Assembly: GCF_023243115.1 (NCBI RefSeq)
Contig: NZ_CP085081.1
Location: 248,001 to 312,000, forward strand
Source: Sediminicoccus sp. KRV36
GTDB taxonomy: Bacteria > Pseudomonadota > Alphaproteobacteria > Acetobacterales > Acetobacteraceae
Direction: 5' to 3'
Length of the DNA: 64,000 bases
In this document: positions 17,468 through 25,561 of the stretch, in pieces
Layout of the letters: each line of letters begins with the position of its first letter
How positions within the stretch are numbered: the first letter of the stretch is position 1
The notes under the pieces: model-generated
The model's input: only the letters and a program-made list of their open reading frames with translations
The model's database searches: none
Told to the model about the DNA's origin: nothing
Translations under genes and position numbers: made by a program

Positions 17468-18058
17468 GTGCCGGAGATCGAGACTGGCGACGTCCTGTAT
17501 TTCAGCAGTGGCGTCGGCCACATCGGCATGGCCTATAGCGCCAGCCACATCATCCACGCGCAGATGTCCGGCGACTTCCACAAATCCTCGAACGACCAGT
17601 TCGACCAGAAGAAGGGCGTTGCCCTTCCCAGCATGTCCAACACGCCCGGCACCCTGGTCTTCCGGCCGCCCTGGGGCACGCTCAGCGCTGCCGAAGTCAC
17701 CGCCCGCAAGGAAGAGCTTCAGCGCGTGGCCGACGCCATCGCCGCAGGTGCTACCTACGGGGCGTATCGCGCTATTCGCCTGCTGATCGGCTCATCCGAA
17801 TTTGGTCCGGAGGCTTTTGGCCGGCTGCAGAAATACCGTGACCGCTACCTGGCCAACAAGGGCACGCCGGAAAACTTCAAGGTGAAGGGGAAGGAGGTGA
17901 TCAAGACGGTCACCTGCTCGGAGGCGGTCATCATCACCTACCAACTCACCTTCCCCTTGCGGGAAAAGCCGTTCTTCATTGGCCTCGACGGCGCGCATGC
18001 CATGCCCGGGACATTGCGGGACTGGCTCCGCGCCAGCCCCTGGACCCTTGTCACCTGA
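17468..18058 (+). CDS. Permuted NlpC/P60 (YiiX-like) papain-fold protein
   Basis: The 196-residue protein shows the circularly permuted order of this superfamily: first ETGDVLYFSSGVGHIGMAY with the histidine followed by HIIHA, and later VTCSEAVIITYQ with the candidate nucleophile cysteine. Such proteins are amidases, peptidases or lipid hydrolases; the substrate is unknown. The GTG at 17468 follows GGGAGG with five bases spacing and is preferred over the in-frame ATG at 17450, which has no such site. No signal peptide is seen, so the protein is probably cytosolic. It stands alone between convergent and divergent neighbours. Confidence 0.65.
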   Translation: MPEIETGDVLYFSSGVGHIGMAYSASHIIHAQMSGDFHKSSNDQFDQKKGVALPSMSNTPGTLVFRPPWGTLSAAEVTARKEELQRVADAIAAGATYGAYRAIRLLIGSSEFGPEAFGRLQKYRDRYLANKGTPENFKVKGKEVIKTVTCSEAVIITYQLTFPLREKPFFIGLDGAHAMPGTLRDWLRASPWTLVT

Positions 18059-18122
18059 AGCGCGCCGAGGCTGCGCGGCCGGCCTGCGCTTTCCATTCCA
18101 CCCGAGTTTGAACACACGCGAG

Positions 18123-18139
18123 GGGTCTGAGACAGACCC
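18123..18139. repeat. Perfect short palindrome GGGTCTG-aga-CAGACCC
   Basis: A perfect 7-bp stem with a three-base loop, 64 bases after the stop of the NlpC/P60-like gene. There is no T run on either side, so it could be a processing or Rho-assisted 3-prime hairpin or a unit of a dispersed repeat. Confidence 0.4.
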
Positions 18140-18305
18140 ATAGGCCGAAGCCGATGCGGCGCGATGCGGATGCCCCATATCGCGGGCAAGCCCCTGGAAT
18201 GACGGCATGCGGGGCTGCCTCGGCGGGCAAAGCCAAAGCGCCAGGCCCGGGCTGGCCCGCCCCGGCGCAACTCGGGTGGGCGTTCAACCCGCCACTCATC
18301 GTCAG

Positions 18306-18341
18306 AAAAAGAGGCAGGCCCCCGGGGGAGGGACCTGCCTC
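18306..18341 (-). terminator. Rho-independent terminator of the DegP-type protease gene
   Basis: Read on the minus strand, GAGGCAGG pairs with CCTGCCTC (stem bases 18334-18341 and 18311-18318) around a C/G-rich inner part, and is followed directly by five T residues. It lies 103 bases after the protease stop. Confidence 0.75.
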
Positions 18342-18443
18342 AAGCGCGACGCTCGCCAAGAAGGGGGGAGCTGAGCGCCGCGCGGAATGAGCTGGCCCTG
18401 TTGTTCAGGCCTCGCTCGTCAGGCCATGCTCAAAGGGCGTGTC

Positions 18444-19946
18444 TCACCCCTGGGCAGGCATTTCCACCGCGACAAAGGCGCTGCGGCCTTCGCGCAGGAT
18501 GCGCAGCGCGATGGCGGCACCCGGCGTGCGGACGGCTTCGCGGATGGCGCCCACCGTCGCCTGCACATCGGCCACGTCACGCCCGGCGACGCCGATGATG
18601 ACGTCCCCCTCGCGCAGGCCGGCCTCGGCCGCCGGGCTGTCGGGGCGAATGGCCGCGATCACGGCGCCATTGGCATTGGCCGGCAGGTTGAGCTGCTGCC
18701 GTGCCTGGGGCGTGATCGGCGCCAGCGCGACGCCCACGGGCCCCCCGCGGCTTTCCGGCTCGGCTGCGGGCTTGCCGGAGGCCGCCTGCCCGTCCCGCAG
18801 CTCGGCCAGCGTCACGCGCAGTTCCTGTGCCGCACCTTCGCGCTGCACGGAGAGACGCACTTCGCTGCCGGGACGCGCATCGCCGATGGCGCGCGCCAGG
18901 TCACGCGGGTTGGCCACGCTCGTCTCACCCACCCGGGTCACCACATCGCCTGCGCGCAGGCCACCGCGCGCTGCGGGGCTGTCGGGCTCGACCTGGCCGA
19001 CCAGGGCGCCTTCCGGCTTGGCCATGCGCAACGACCGCGCGAGGGCCGGCGTCAGCGGCTGTGTGGAGGCGCCCAGGAAGCCACGCTCCACCCGGCCATT
19101 GGCCTGGATCTGCGCCACCACCTGGCGGACCATGTTCGAGGGAATGGCGAAGCCGATGCCGACCGAACCGCCGCTGGGCGAGAAGATCGCCGTGTTGACG
19201 CCGATCACGCTGCCATCCAGGCCAAAGAGCGGGCCGCCCGAATTGCCGCTGTTGATGGAGGCGTCGATCTGGATGAAGTCGTCATAAGGGCCCTGGCCGA
19301 TATCGCGGCCGCGCGCCGAGACGATGCCGGCCGTGACCGTGCCACCCAGGCCGAAGGGATTGCCCACGGCCACCACCCAGTCACCCGGGCGGGCGCTGTT
19401 GCTGTCGCCCAGCGCGAGGAATGGCAGCGGCTGGCCCGCCTCGATCTTGAGCAGGGCGATATCGGTGCGTTCATCCCGGCCGACGACGCGGGCGGTCAGC
19501 TCACGCCCGTCATCCAGCTTCACCTTCACGGTGCTGGCATTGCGCACGACATGGTTGTTGGTCACCACATGGCCCTGCGCATCCACCAGGAAGCCTGAGC
19601 CCAGCGCATTGCCGGGGCGGCGCTGCGGCTGCTCGCCCTGCTGCTGGCCGAAATGGCGCTGGAATTGCTGATCCTGCTCGCTGCCGGGCGGGAAGGGCGA
19701 GCGCGTGCTCACCTGCGTCGCACGCTCGGTCGTCGTGATGGTGACGACGGCGGGGCGGACGCGCGCGGTGAGATCGGCGAAGCCCGGCAAGCTCAAGGCG
19801 GGCTGGCTGATGGCGGGCGGGTTGATGGCATTGGCCTGGGCATTGGCCGGATGGCCCTGCCAGAAGGCGAGGCCACCCAGCGCGGTGCCGGCCATCAGCA
19901 CGGCGGCGAAGCCGGCACGCATGCGGCGGGAGTTGGTTGGGCTCAT
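18444..19946 (-). CDS. DegP/DegQ-type periplasmic serine protease (Do family)
   Basis: The 500-residue protein has a signal anchor (residues about 10-30), a trypsin-like protease domain with catalytic H132 (TNNHVV), D162 (RTDIALLKI) and S236 (INSGNSGGPL), and two PDZ domains (about 285-375 and 400-490). It degrades or chaperones misfolded envelope proteins. The start at 19946 follows GGAG with six bases spacing; the open frame to 20039 is not needed. It lies downstream of an OmpR-type regulator and histidine kinase on the same strand, similar in logic to envelope-stress systems such as CpxAR-DegP. A palindrome at 20034 may be the control site. Confidence 0.95.
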   Translation of the reverse strand: MSPTNSRRMRAGFAAVLMAGTALGGLAFWQGHPANAQANAINPPAISQPALSLPGFADLTARVRPAVVTITTTERATQVSTRSPFPPGSEQDQQFQRHFGQQQGEQPQRRPGNALGSGFLVDAQGHVVTNNHVVRNASTVKVKLDDGRELTARVVGRDERTDIALLKIEAGQPLPFLALGDSNSARPGDWVVAVGNPFGLGGTVTAGIVSARGRDIGQGPYDDFIQIDASINSGNSGGPLFGLDGSVIGVNTAIFSPSGGSVGIGFAIPSNMVRQVVAQIQANGRVERGFLGASTQPLTPALARSLRMAKPEGALVGQVEPDSPAARGGLRAGDVVTRVGETSVANPRDLARAIGDARPGSEVRLSVQREGAAQELRVTLAELRDGQAASGKPAAEPESRGGPVGVALAPITPQARQQLNLPANANGAVIAAIRPDSPAAEAGLREGDVIIGVAGRDVADVQATVGAIREAVRTPGAAIALRILREGRSAFVAVEMPAQG

Positions 19947-20033
19947 GGTGATCTCCAATTGAGAGGCGGGACCCCTGTCCCGCTGCTGGAGGCACCCTGC
20001 CCGGCCAAGGCTGGAGGCATTCGGGAAGGACCA

Positions 20034-20047
20034 TGACAAAGTTGTCA
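20034..20047. promoter_or_regulatory. Candidate operator upstream of the protease gene
   Basis: TGACAA and TTGTCA form a perfect inverted repeat separated by AG. It lies 88 bases upstream of the protease start and 76 bases past the kinase stop. It is a plausible binding site for the adjacent response regulator or another dimeric regulator. No strong promoter boxes are visible around it. Confidence 0.35.
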
Positions 20048-20122
20048 GAGAGCGTCTCGCATCGGCATGCAGCCGCCGGGGCTGGAGCAGGGATGCGCGC
20101 GGGCTGATGCCTGATGGCAGCC

Positions 20123-21448
20123 CTATGGGCCGGGCGTCAGGTCCAGCTGCGCGCGCAAACCGCGGCCGCCGGTGCCCGCACCCAGCCGCAGCGCGCCGCC
20201 ATGCGCTTTCGCCGCCGCTGCCACCAATGCCAGGCCGAGCCCGGTGCCGGGCGTCGAGCGGCTGCGGTCCAGCCGATGGAACCGGCGGATCACGGCCGCA
20301 AGCTCGCTCTGTGGAATGCCCGGCCCGTCATCCTCCACCTCGATCACCGGGCCGGGGCGCAGCTGGAGCATGATGTTTGGCCCGCCATGCAGGATCGCGT
20401 TCTCGATCAGATTCACCACGGCCTGGCGAAGCAGCGCCGCGTCGCCCCGCAGCGTCACGCCCGGCGCGATGGCGGTGTTGAGGACATGGCCAGCCTCCTC
20501 CGCCACGGGCGCCATCGCCTCGCCGCAGGCCGTGACCAGCGCCGAGAGGTCCATCGCGGAAAACCCCTCGCGCAGGACGCCGCTTTCGGCGCGGGCGATG
20601 CGCAGGAGGGCGGCGAAGCTGGCCAGCACCGAATCCAGCTCCAGCAGGGCATGCTCCAGCATCTCGGCGTCACGCTCGGGATCGCGCGGTTCGGCCAGCG
20701 CACCTTCCAGCAATTGCCGCAGGCGGGAGAGCGGGCTGCGCAGGTCATGCGCGATGTCATCCGTCACCTGGCGCTGCGCCAGCATCAGCGCCTCGATCCG
20801 GCCCAGCAGCGCGTTGAAGGTGGCGGTCAGCCGGTCAAACTCATCACCCCGGCCGGAGAGCGGGAGGCGGCGCGTCAAATCGCCTTCCATCACGCCCAGT
20901 GCCGCGCCGGCGGCTCCGGCCAGCCGCCGCTCCATCCGCGCCGCCGCGATGAAGCCGAGCAGCAGCGCCAGCAGCGCCGCGGCCCCGCCGGCGATCGGCG
21001 GCGTCCAGGCCAGGGCGGAGGCGGCCTGGTCCACCGGCGTCAAATCCGCCGCGACCAGCAGCGTGGCCCCCCCGGGCAGATGCCCGCCCAGCACGCGCAG
21101 GCTCGGCCGTTCGCCGGTGCCGGGCAGGTTCGCGAAGCCACGCAGCGCGGGTGGCGCGGCCGGAAGGCGCCCGGCGATGGGCCGCCCATCAGGGGCCAGC
21201 AGCGCCACGAAAAGCGGCCCGCGCCGCCGGGCATAGGCCTCCACTGCGACAGCCAGGCCACGCAGGCCGAATTCCTCGTATTCGCGCAGGAAGCCATCCG
21301 CCTCGGCCGCGATGGCAAGGTCGAGCTGTTGGCGCAAGGCGGCCTCCGCCCGCAACCAGCCCCAGCCAGAGCCCAGCAGCGAGAGCACCAGCATCACCAC
21401 GGCCGATGCGGTGGCGGCACGCAGCGCGAAGCTGCTGCGGCGGATCAT
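20123..21448 (-). CDS. Sensor histidine kinase of an OmpR-type system
   Basis: The 441-residue protein has two membrane segments (about 10-32 and 150-170) flanking a periplasmic domain of about 115 residues, a HAMP segment (GVMEGDLTRRLPLSGRGDEFDRL), a phosphoacceptor H234 in DIAHDLRSPLSRL and an HATPase domain with NLIENAILHG, VEDDGPGIP and GTGLGLALVAAAA. The ATG at 21448 overlaps the regulator stop as ATGA. The signal sensed is not predictable. Position next to the DegP-type gene suggests envelope stress. Confidence 0.94.
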   Translation of the reverse strand: MIRRSSFALRAATASAVVMLVLSLLGSGWGWLRAEAALRQQLDLAIAAEADGFLREYEEFGLRGLAVAVEAYARRRGPLFVALLAPDGRPIAGRLPAAPPALRGFANLPGTGERPSLRVLGGHLPGGATLLVAADLTPVDQAASALAWTPPIAGGAAALLALLLGFIAAARMERRLAGAAGAALGVMEGDLTRRLPLSGRGDEFDRLTATFNALLGRIEALMLAQRQVTDDIAHDLRSPLSRLRQLLEGALAEPRDPERDAEMLEHALLELDSVLASFAALLRIARAESGVLREGFSAMDLSALVTACGEAMAPVAEEAGHVLNTAIAPGVTLRGDAALLRQAVVNLIENAILHGGPNIMLQLRPGPVIEVEDDGPGIPQSELAAVIRRFHRLDRSRSTPGTGLGLALVAAAAKAHGGALRLGAGTGGRGLRAQLDLTPGP

Positions 21449-22128
21449 CCTTCCGGCGCCTGCAAGGCGTAGCCCGCGCCGCGCACGGTGCGGATCATCG
21501 GCGGCTCGCCCGGCGCATCCAGCTTGCGGCGCAGCCGGCTGACATGGACATCCACCACATTGGTGGTCGGGTCGAAGCTGAAATCCCAGACCTTCTCCAG
21601 CAGCATGGTGCGCGTGACGACCTCGCCGGCGTGGCGCAGCAGATATTCCAGCAGCCGCCATTCGGTGGGCATGAGATCGAGCTTGCGGGCGCCACGCGTG
21701 GCGACGCGCGTCAGCAGATCCATCCGCACATCACCCAGGCTCAGCGTGGATTGCTCGGCCGGGGGGCCAGCGGGGCGGCGGGCCAGGGCACGGATGCGCG
21801 CGCGCAATTCAGCGAAGGCGAAGGGCTTGGCCAGGTAGTCATCCGCACCCGCCTCCAGCCCTTCGACGCGCTTCTCCACCTCGCCCAGCGCGGTCAGCAC
21901 CAGGATGGGTGTGGCGATCTTCGCCATGCGCAGGGCCCGGATGATCGAGAGCCCATCCGGGCCGGGCAGCATGCGGTCGGTCACGATGATGTCGAAGGGC
22001 TCGCCCATGGCCAGGAACAGCCCGTCCCGGCCATTGGCGGCGTGGTCCACCACATGCCCCTCCTCCCGCAGCCCCTTGGCGATATAGGCGGCGGTGGATT
22101 CATCGTCCTCGATCAGGAGGATGCGCAT
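21445..22128 (-). CDS. OmpR family response regulator
   Basis: The 227-residue protein has a receiver domain with acidic pocket EDD (residues 7-9), phosphoacceptor D51 (VTDRMLPGPDG) and conserved lysine in LAKPF. The winged-helix DNA-binding domain ends with VVDVHVSRLRRKLD and TVRGAGYAL. It starts at 22128, ten bases after the SH3 lipoprotein gene, and overlaps the kinase gene. Confidence 0.96.
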   Translation of the reverse strand: MRILLIEDDESTAAYIAKGLREEGHVVDHAANGRDGLFLAMGEPFDIIVTDRMLPGPDGLSIIRALRMAKIATPILVLTALGEVEKRVEGLEAGADDYLAKPFAFAELRARIRALARRPAGPPAEQSTLSLGDVRMDLLTRVATRGARKLDLMPTEWRLLEYLLRHAGEVVTRTMLLEKVWDFSFDPTTNVVDVHVSRLRRKLDAPGEPPMIRTVRGAGYALQAPEG

Positions 22129-22137
22129 GGGCCCGGT

Positions 22138-22962
22138 TCAGGAAGCCGGTTCGAAGCGCTGCAAGCCCGAGCGATTGGCCAGTGCGACGCTTTCGATGAA
22201 GCCCTCGCGGCGGGCCAGGTTGGTCGCGGCCAGGCTGCGCAGCCGGTCCGGGCCCGTGACCACGGGCACGGCGGGCAGCAAGGTGAAGGCATTGTTGGGC
22301 GCATAGCCGCGCTGCCCACCGCCCTCGGCCAGCACGAAGCCGCCAGGGGCCGGCTGCAGGCTGACCTCCGTCCCGGCGGGCAGGCGGCCCACCACGGGGC
22401 CGGACGCATCGGGCCTGACCCGCAGGACGATCGGCGCCGAGGCGACGGCGCGTGGGCGGCCCGCGGCCTGCTGCCCGGCAATGGCCGCGCGCGTCCCTGG
22501 TGAGACGGCCTCGACCGCCGCCTCGATCCGCGCATTGCGCGCTTGCATGCGGTCCCGCGCCTGGCTGGCGCGCGCCAGATCCTGCCGAAGGCGGCCCTCC
22601 GCCGCGGTCAGGCGCTGGGGCAATTCCGCCGGCGGGAAGCGCCCGGAAGTGGCATCGGCGCGGATCACCCGCACCTCGGTCCAGCGGCAATAGAGCAGCG
22701 CGTCGAAGGCGATCTGCAGCCGCTCCAGCGCCGCATTCTCCCGGGTCAGTTCCGCTGCCAGCTCCTCGGCGGTGGGGGGCTGGGTGCGGCGGGGCGGCTC
22801 GGCGAAGAGATCCCCGGCATTGACGAAGACGACGACCTGCGGGCCGCAGGAATCCTGTGGATCCCCGGCGAGGCCACCGCCCGGCGGCGCGGCGCAGGCC
22901 GTCAGGAGAGCGAACAGTCCAGCCGGCCAAAGCCGGCGGTTGGTCTTCGGAGAAAAATGCAT
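22138..22962 (-). CDS. SH3-domain lipoprotein with coiled coil
   Basis: The 274-residue protein begins MHFSPKTNRRLWPAGLFALLTACAAP, where LTAC is a lipobox. A charged helical stretch (about 75-165, EELAAELTRENAALERLQ through RASQARDRMQ) is probably a coiled coil. The carboxy-terminal part (about 180-240, LRVRPDASGPVVGRLPAGTEV) is a bacterial SH3 domain. It likely sits in the outer membrane and binds peptidoglycan or a partner. As first gene of the lipoprotein-regulator-kinase transcript, it could supply or tune the input of the two-component system. That role is an inference. Confidence 0.75.
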   Translation of the reverse strand: MHFSPKTNRRLWPAGLFALLTACAAPPGGGLAGDPQDSCGPQVVVFVNAGDLFAEPPRRTQPPTAEELAAELTRENAALERLQIAFDALLYCRWTEVRVIRADATSGRFPPAELPQRLTAAEGRLRQDLARASQARDRMQARNARIEAAVEAVSPGTRAAIAGQQAAGRPRAVASAPIVLRVRPDASGPVVGRLPAGTEVSLQPAPGGFVLAEGGGQRGYAPNNAFTLLPAVPVVTGPDRLRSLAATNLARREGFIESVALANRSGLQRFEPAS

Positions 22963-23006
22963 GTGGTCCTCAAGGTGACGCCTTCGTGGCCTGGACGCAA
23001 CGCCGG

Positions 23007-23026
23007 CCGGAACGGGGAGATTCCGG
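23007..23026. repeat. Small hairpin in a divergent promoter region
   Basis: CCGGAA and TTCCGG flank an eight-base loop in the 142-base gap between the divergent SH3 lipoprotein and haem-sensor genes. It could be an operator for either. A weak TTGCGT...GACAAT promoter with a 16-base spacer precedes the haem-sensor gene. Confidence 0.3.
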
Positions 23027-23104
23027 TGAATGGAAAATTGCCCTAGGCTCCCGCCCCGCCGGGCCCTGACTTGCGTGACACGCCGGCTGGGGGACAATGC
23101 GGCC

Positions 23105-23980
23105 ATGGGTATTCGTACCAAGTTCAACCTGGGACTCCTGTTGGTCTTTGCCATCGGCTTCGCGGCGGCCTGGCTGTTCCTTGACCGGCAATTCGCCACT
23201 TCGGCGCGCATCCAGGCGGTGGAAAACGCGCGCATCATGCTCAGCGCCGCCAATGCCGTGCGCGACTACACCTCGCGCGAGGTGGCGCCCGCCATCACCC
23301 GCGGTGACCCGAATGTGATCACGGCGATGATGATCCCCTCCTACGCCGCCCAGGTGAATCTACGCCGCGTGCAGGCCGATTTCCCCGAATACTCCTACAA
23401 GGAAGCCGCGCTGAACCCGACCAACCCGAATGACCTCGCCGCCCCCTGGGAGGCCGAATTCATCAACGCCTTCCGCCGCGAGCCGGGCCTGACCGAATTG
23501 ATGGGTGAGCGTGCCACGCCCAATGGCCAGGTGCTGACCCTGGCGCGCCCCGTCACCATCCGCGACGCGGCCTGCCTGACCTGCCACTCCACGCCCGAGC
23601 GCGCGCCGCCGCGCATGGTGCAGATCTATGGCCGGACGGCGGGTTTTGGCTGGCAGCTGAACGAGACGATCGGCGCGCAGCTGGTCACTGTCCCCATGGC
23701 GCTCCCGCTGCGCAACGCCGAGGTCAACCTGCACAGCGCGATGGCCATTCTCCTTGCGATCTTCGTCGGGCTGATGCTGGTGCTGAACCTGCTGCTTCAC
23801 CTGGTCATCCTTCGGCCGATGACGCGCATCACCGCCGCGGCCACCGCGGTCAGCCTGGGCCAGGATGTGCCGGCCGGCGATTTCGAGGCCAAGGGCCGCG
23901 ATGAGGTGGCCGAGCTGGGCCGCGCCTTCACCCGCATGCGGCGCAGCCTGGACCAGGCCGTGAAGATGCTCTCGTCATGA
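23105..23980 (+). CDS. Membrane haem-type sensor (Tll0287-like/DUF3365) with HAMP
   Basis: The 291-residue protein has a membrane segment at about 8-26, an extracytoplasmic domain with the c-type haem motif C157xxC160-H161 (ACLTCHSTP), a second membrane segment at about 212-235 and a HAMP domain to residue 288, then stops. The DUF3365/Tll0287 fold binds a haem on a redox or gas-sensing PAS-like scaffold. The missing output domain is striking, because HAMP normally passes the signal to an effector. A Ser/Thr kinase gene begins eight bases after the stop codon. The start is the ATG at 23105; the open frame from 23030 lacks a better site. Confidence 0.85.
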   Translation: MGIRTKFNLGLLLVFAIGFAAAWLFLDRQFATSARIQAVENARIMLSAANAVRDYTSREVAPAITRGDPNVITAMMIPSYAAQVNLRRVQADFPEYSYKEAALNPTNPNDLAAPWEAEFINAFRREPGLTELMGERATPNGQVLTLARPVTIRDAACLTCHSTPERAPPRMVQIYGRTAGFGWQLNETIGAQLVTVPMALPLRNAEVNLHSAMAILLAIFVGLMLVLNLLLHLVILRPMTRITAAATAVSLGQDVPAGDFEAKGRDEVAELGRAFTRMRRSLDQAVKMLSS

Positions 23981-23987
23981 GCCGCGC

Positions 23988-25385
23988 ATGACGGAACTCG
24001 GCCGTTTCGGGCGCTATGAGGCCTTCGAGGAGCTGGGCTCTGGCGCCATGGGCAAGGTCTTTCTGGCGGTGGACCCGCTGATTGACCGGATGGTCGCGGT
24101 GAAGGTGATCCGCGCCGACCTGCTGGAACCGGCCGAGCGTGTCGAATTCCTGGAGCGCTTCCGGCTGGAGGTGCGGGCGGCCGCCCGCTGCGCCCACCCC
24201 AATATCGTCGCGGTCTATGATTTCGCGGATCACGACGCGATGCCCTACATCGTGATGGAGCATGTCCCTGGCCGCACCCTCTCGGCCATCCTGCGCGGTG
24301 ACCCGCAGGCGCGCCTGGTGGCCGCTCCCGGCCTGACCCACGCCATGCTGAGCGTCCTGGAGGGGCTGAAGGCCGCCCATGCGCTGGGCGTGATCCATCG
24401 GGACATCAAGCCCGGCAACATCATGATCACCCCGCGTGACCAGGTGAAAATCACCGATTTCGGCATCGCGAAATTCGGCGGCGGGGAGCTGACCCAGGTG
24501 GGCGGCGTGGTCGGCACCCCTTCCTACATGTCACCCGAACAGGCGCTGGGCCGCGAGGTGGATCCCCGCACCGACCTGTTTTCCGTTGCGGCCATTCTTT
24601 ACGAGATCCTGTTCGGCCGCGCGCCCTTCGCCGGCAACAACATGACCGACACGCTGATGCGACTGACCGGGCCGGCGCCGGCCGATCTGGGCCAGCTGGC
24701 GGGCACACCGCTTGGCGAGGTGTTGCGCCAGGGCCTCGCCAAGAACCCCGAGGAGCGCTTCGCCGACGCCACCGCCTTTGCCGATGCGCTGCGTGAGGCG
24801 CTGGCCGTGCGGCAGGATGCGCGACCGGGCATGGCAACGCCGGTGCCGGAGGTTCCCGCGGTGGCGCCCACCAGGGCATCGGGCGCCGCCCCCTGGGCAG
24901 CCCCGCCCCCCGCCGCCGAGCCGCGTCCCGCGCCGCCCGTCATTGCGCCACCGGCCATCGCTCCATCCGGCACGGACCCGATGCGCCGCCTGGCGGCCTT
25001 GCGCGGACAATCGCCGCCGTCGCCCAGCGCCCAGGCGCCGCGTCCGCTCGCGCCGCCACCTTTGGCCCAGTCTCCTTTGGCGCAACCCCCTTTGACGCAG
25101 CCTGCTTCGGTGCGCAGCCCGCCGCAGTCCCAGCCGGAGCGCGCGGCGCCCAGCGGCAACCCCACGACCGCAAGCCCAGTCACCGGGAGCGGGGGCTTGT
25201 CCGCGAAGCAGATCGAGGCCGCCAGCGCCGAGCTGGCCTTCGTCGTCGGTCCGATCGCACGGCTTCTGGTGGGCAAGGCGGCGGCACAGGCGACGACCAC
25301 CGAGGAATTCGTGGATCTGCTCTGCGCGCACGCGGCCGGCCAGGAGGCGGTCGCGCTGCGCAAGAAGCTCGTGGCCCTGATGTGA
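23988..25385 (+). CDS. Ser/Thr protein kinase with Pro-rich linker and carboxy-terminal domain
   Basis: The 465-residue protein has a complete Hanks-type kinase domain (about 10-270): glycine loop GSGAMGKV, K39, E61, HRDIKPGN at 137-144, DFG at 157-159 and SYMSPEQ in the activation region. A Pro/Ala-rich linker (about 280-395) with repeats of PPLAQ-type units leads to a compact domain at about 403-465 with FVVGPIARLLVGKAAAQ, a GPIAR pattern recurring at the ends of bacterial signalling kinases. No membrane segment is seen, so the kinase is probably soluble and recruited. Immediate linkage to the HAMP-ending sensor suggests that sensor as its input. Confidence 0.92.
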   Translation: MTELGRFGRYEAFEELGSGAMGKVFLAVDPLIDRMVAVKVIRADLLEPAERVEFLERFRLEVRAAARCAHPNIVAVYDFADHDAMPYIVMEHVPGRTLSAILRGDPQARLVAAPGLTHAMLSVLEGLKAAHALGVIHRDIKPGNIMITPRDQVKITDFGIAKFGGGELTQVGGVVGTPSYMSPEQALGREVDPRTDLFSVAAILYEILFGRAPFAGNNMTDTLMRLTGPAPADLGQLAGTPLGEVLRQGLAKNPEERFADATAFADALREALAVRQDARPGMATPVPEVPAVAPTRASGAAPWAAPPPAAEPRPAPPVIAPPAIAPSGTDPMRRLAALRGQSPPSPSAQAPRPLAPPPLAQSPLAQPPLTQPASVRSPPQSQPERAAPSGNPTTASPVTGSGGLSAKQIEAASAELAFVVGPIARLLVGKAAAQATTTEEFVDLLCAHAAGQEAVALRKKLVALM

Positions 25386-25561
25386 ACGGCGGTGCAATGG
25401 CCGCTGGCATCCGTCTCAATCGTCTGTAGTCTGGCCTTGGTGCGTCACCGCTTCAAACGGCCTCGTCTGAGCCGGTCCGGATGCCCGAAAACAGCGTGCT
25501 GGACACTTCGTGCTGCGCCTCTGCGGACCGGATGGAGCCCAGGCAGGAGATCAGGCGGGCC

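Larger units (their letters stand above)
18059..18443. other. Intergenic stretch with two hairpins, no gene
   Basis: This 385-base gap separates the NlpC/P60-like gene from the degP-type gene, which converge on it. I see no credible reading frame. It holds a perfect seven-base palindromic hairpin near its left side (18123-18139) and the terminator of the minus-strand protease gene (18306-18341). Confidence 0.6.

Noticed and set aside
23030..23104. Amino-terminal extension of the haem-sensor gene
   Set aside because: Adds 25 residues of basic, non-conserved text in front of a good membrane segment; the ATG at 23105 gives a normal topology.
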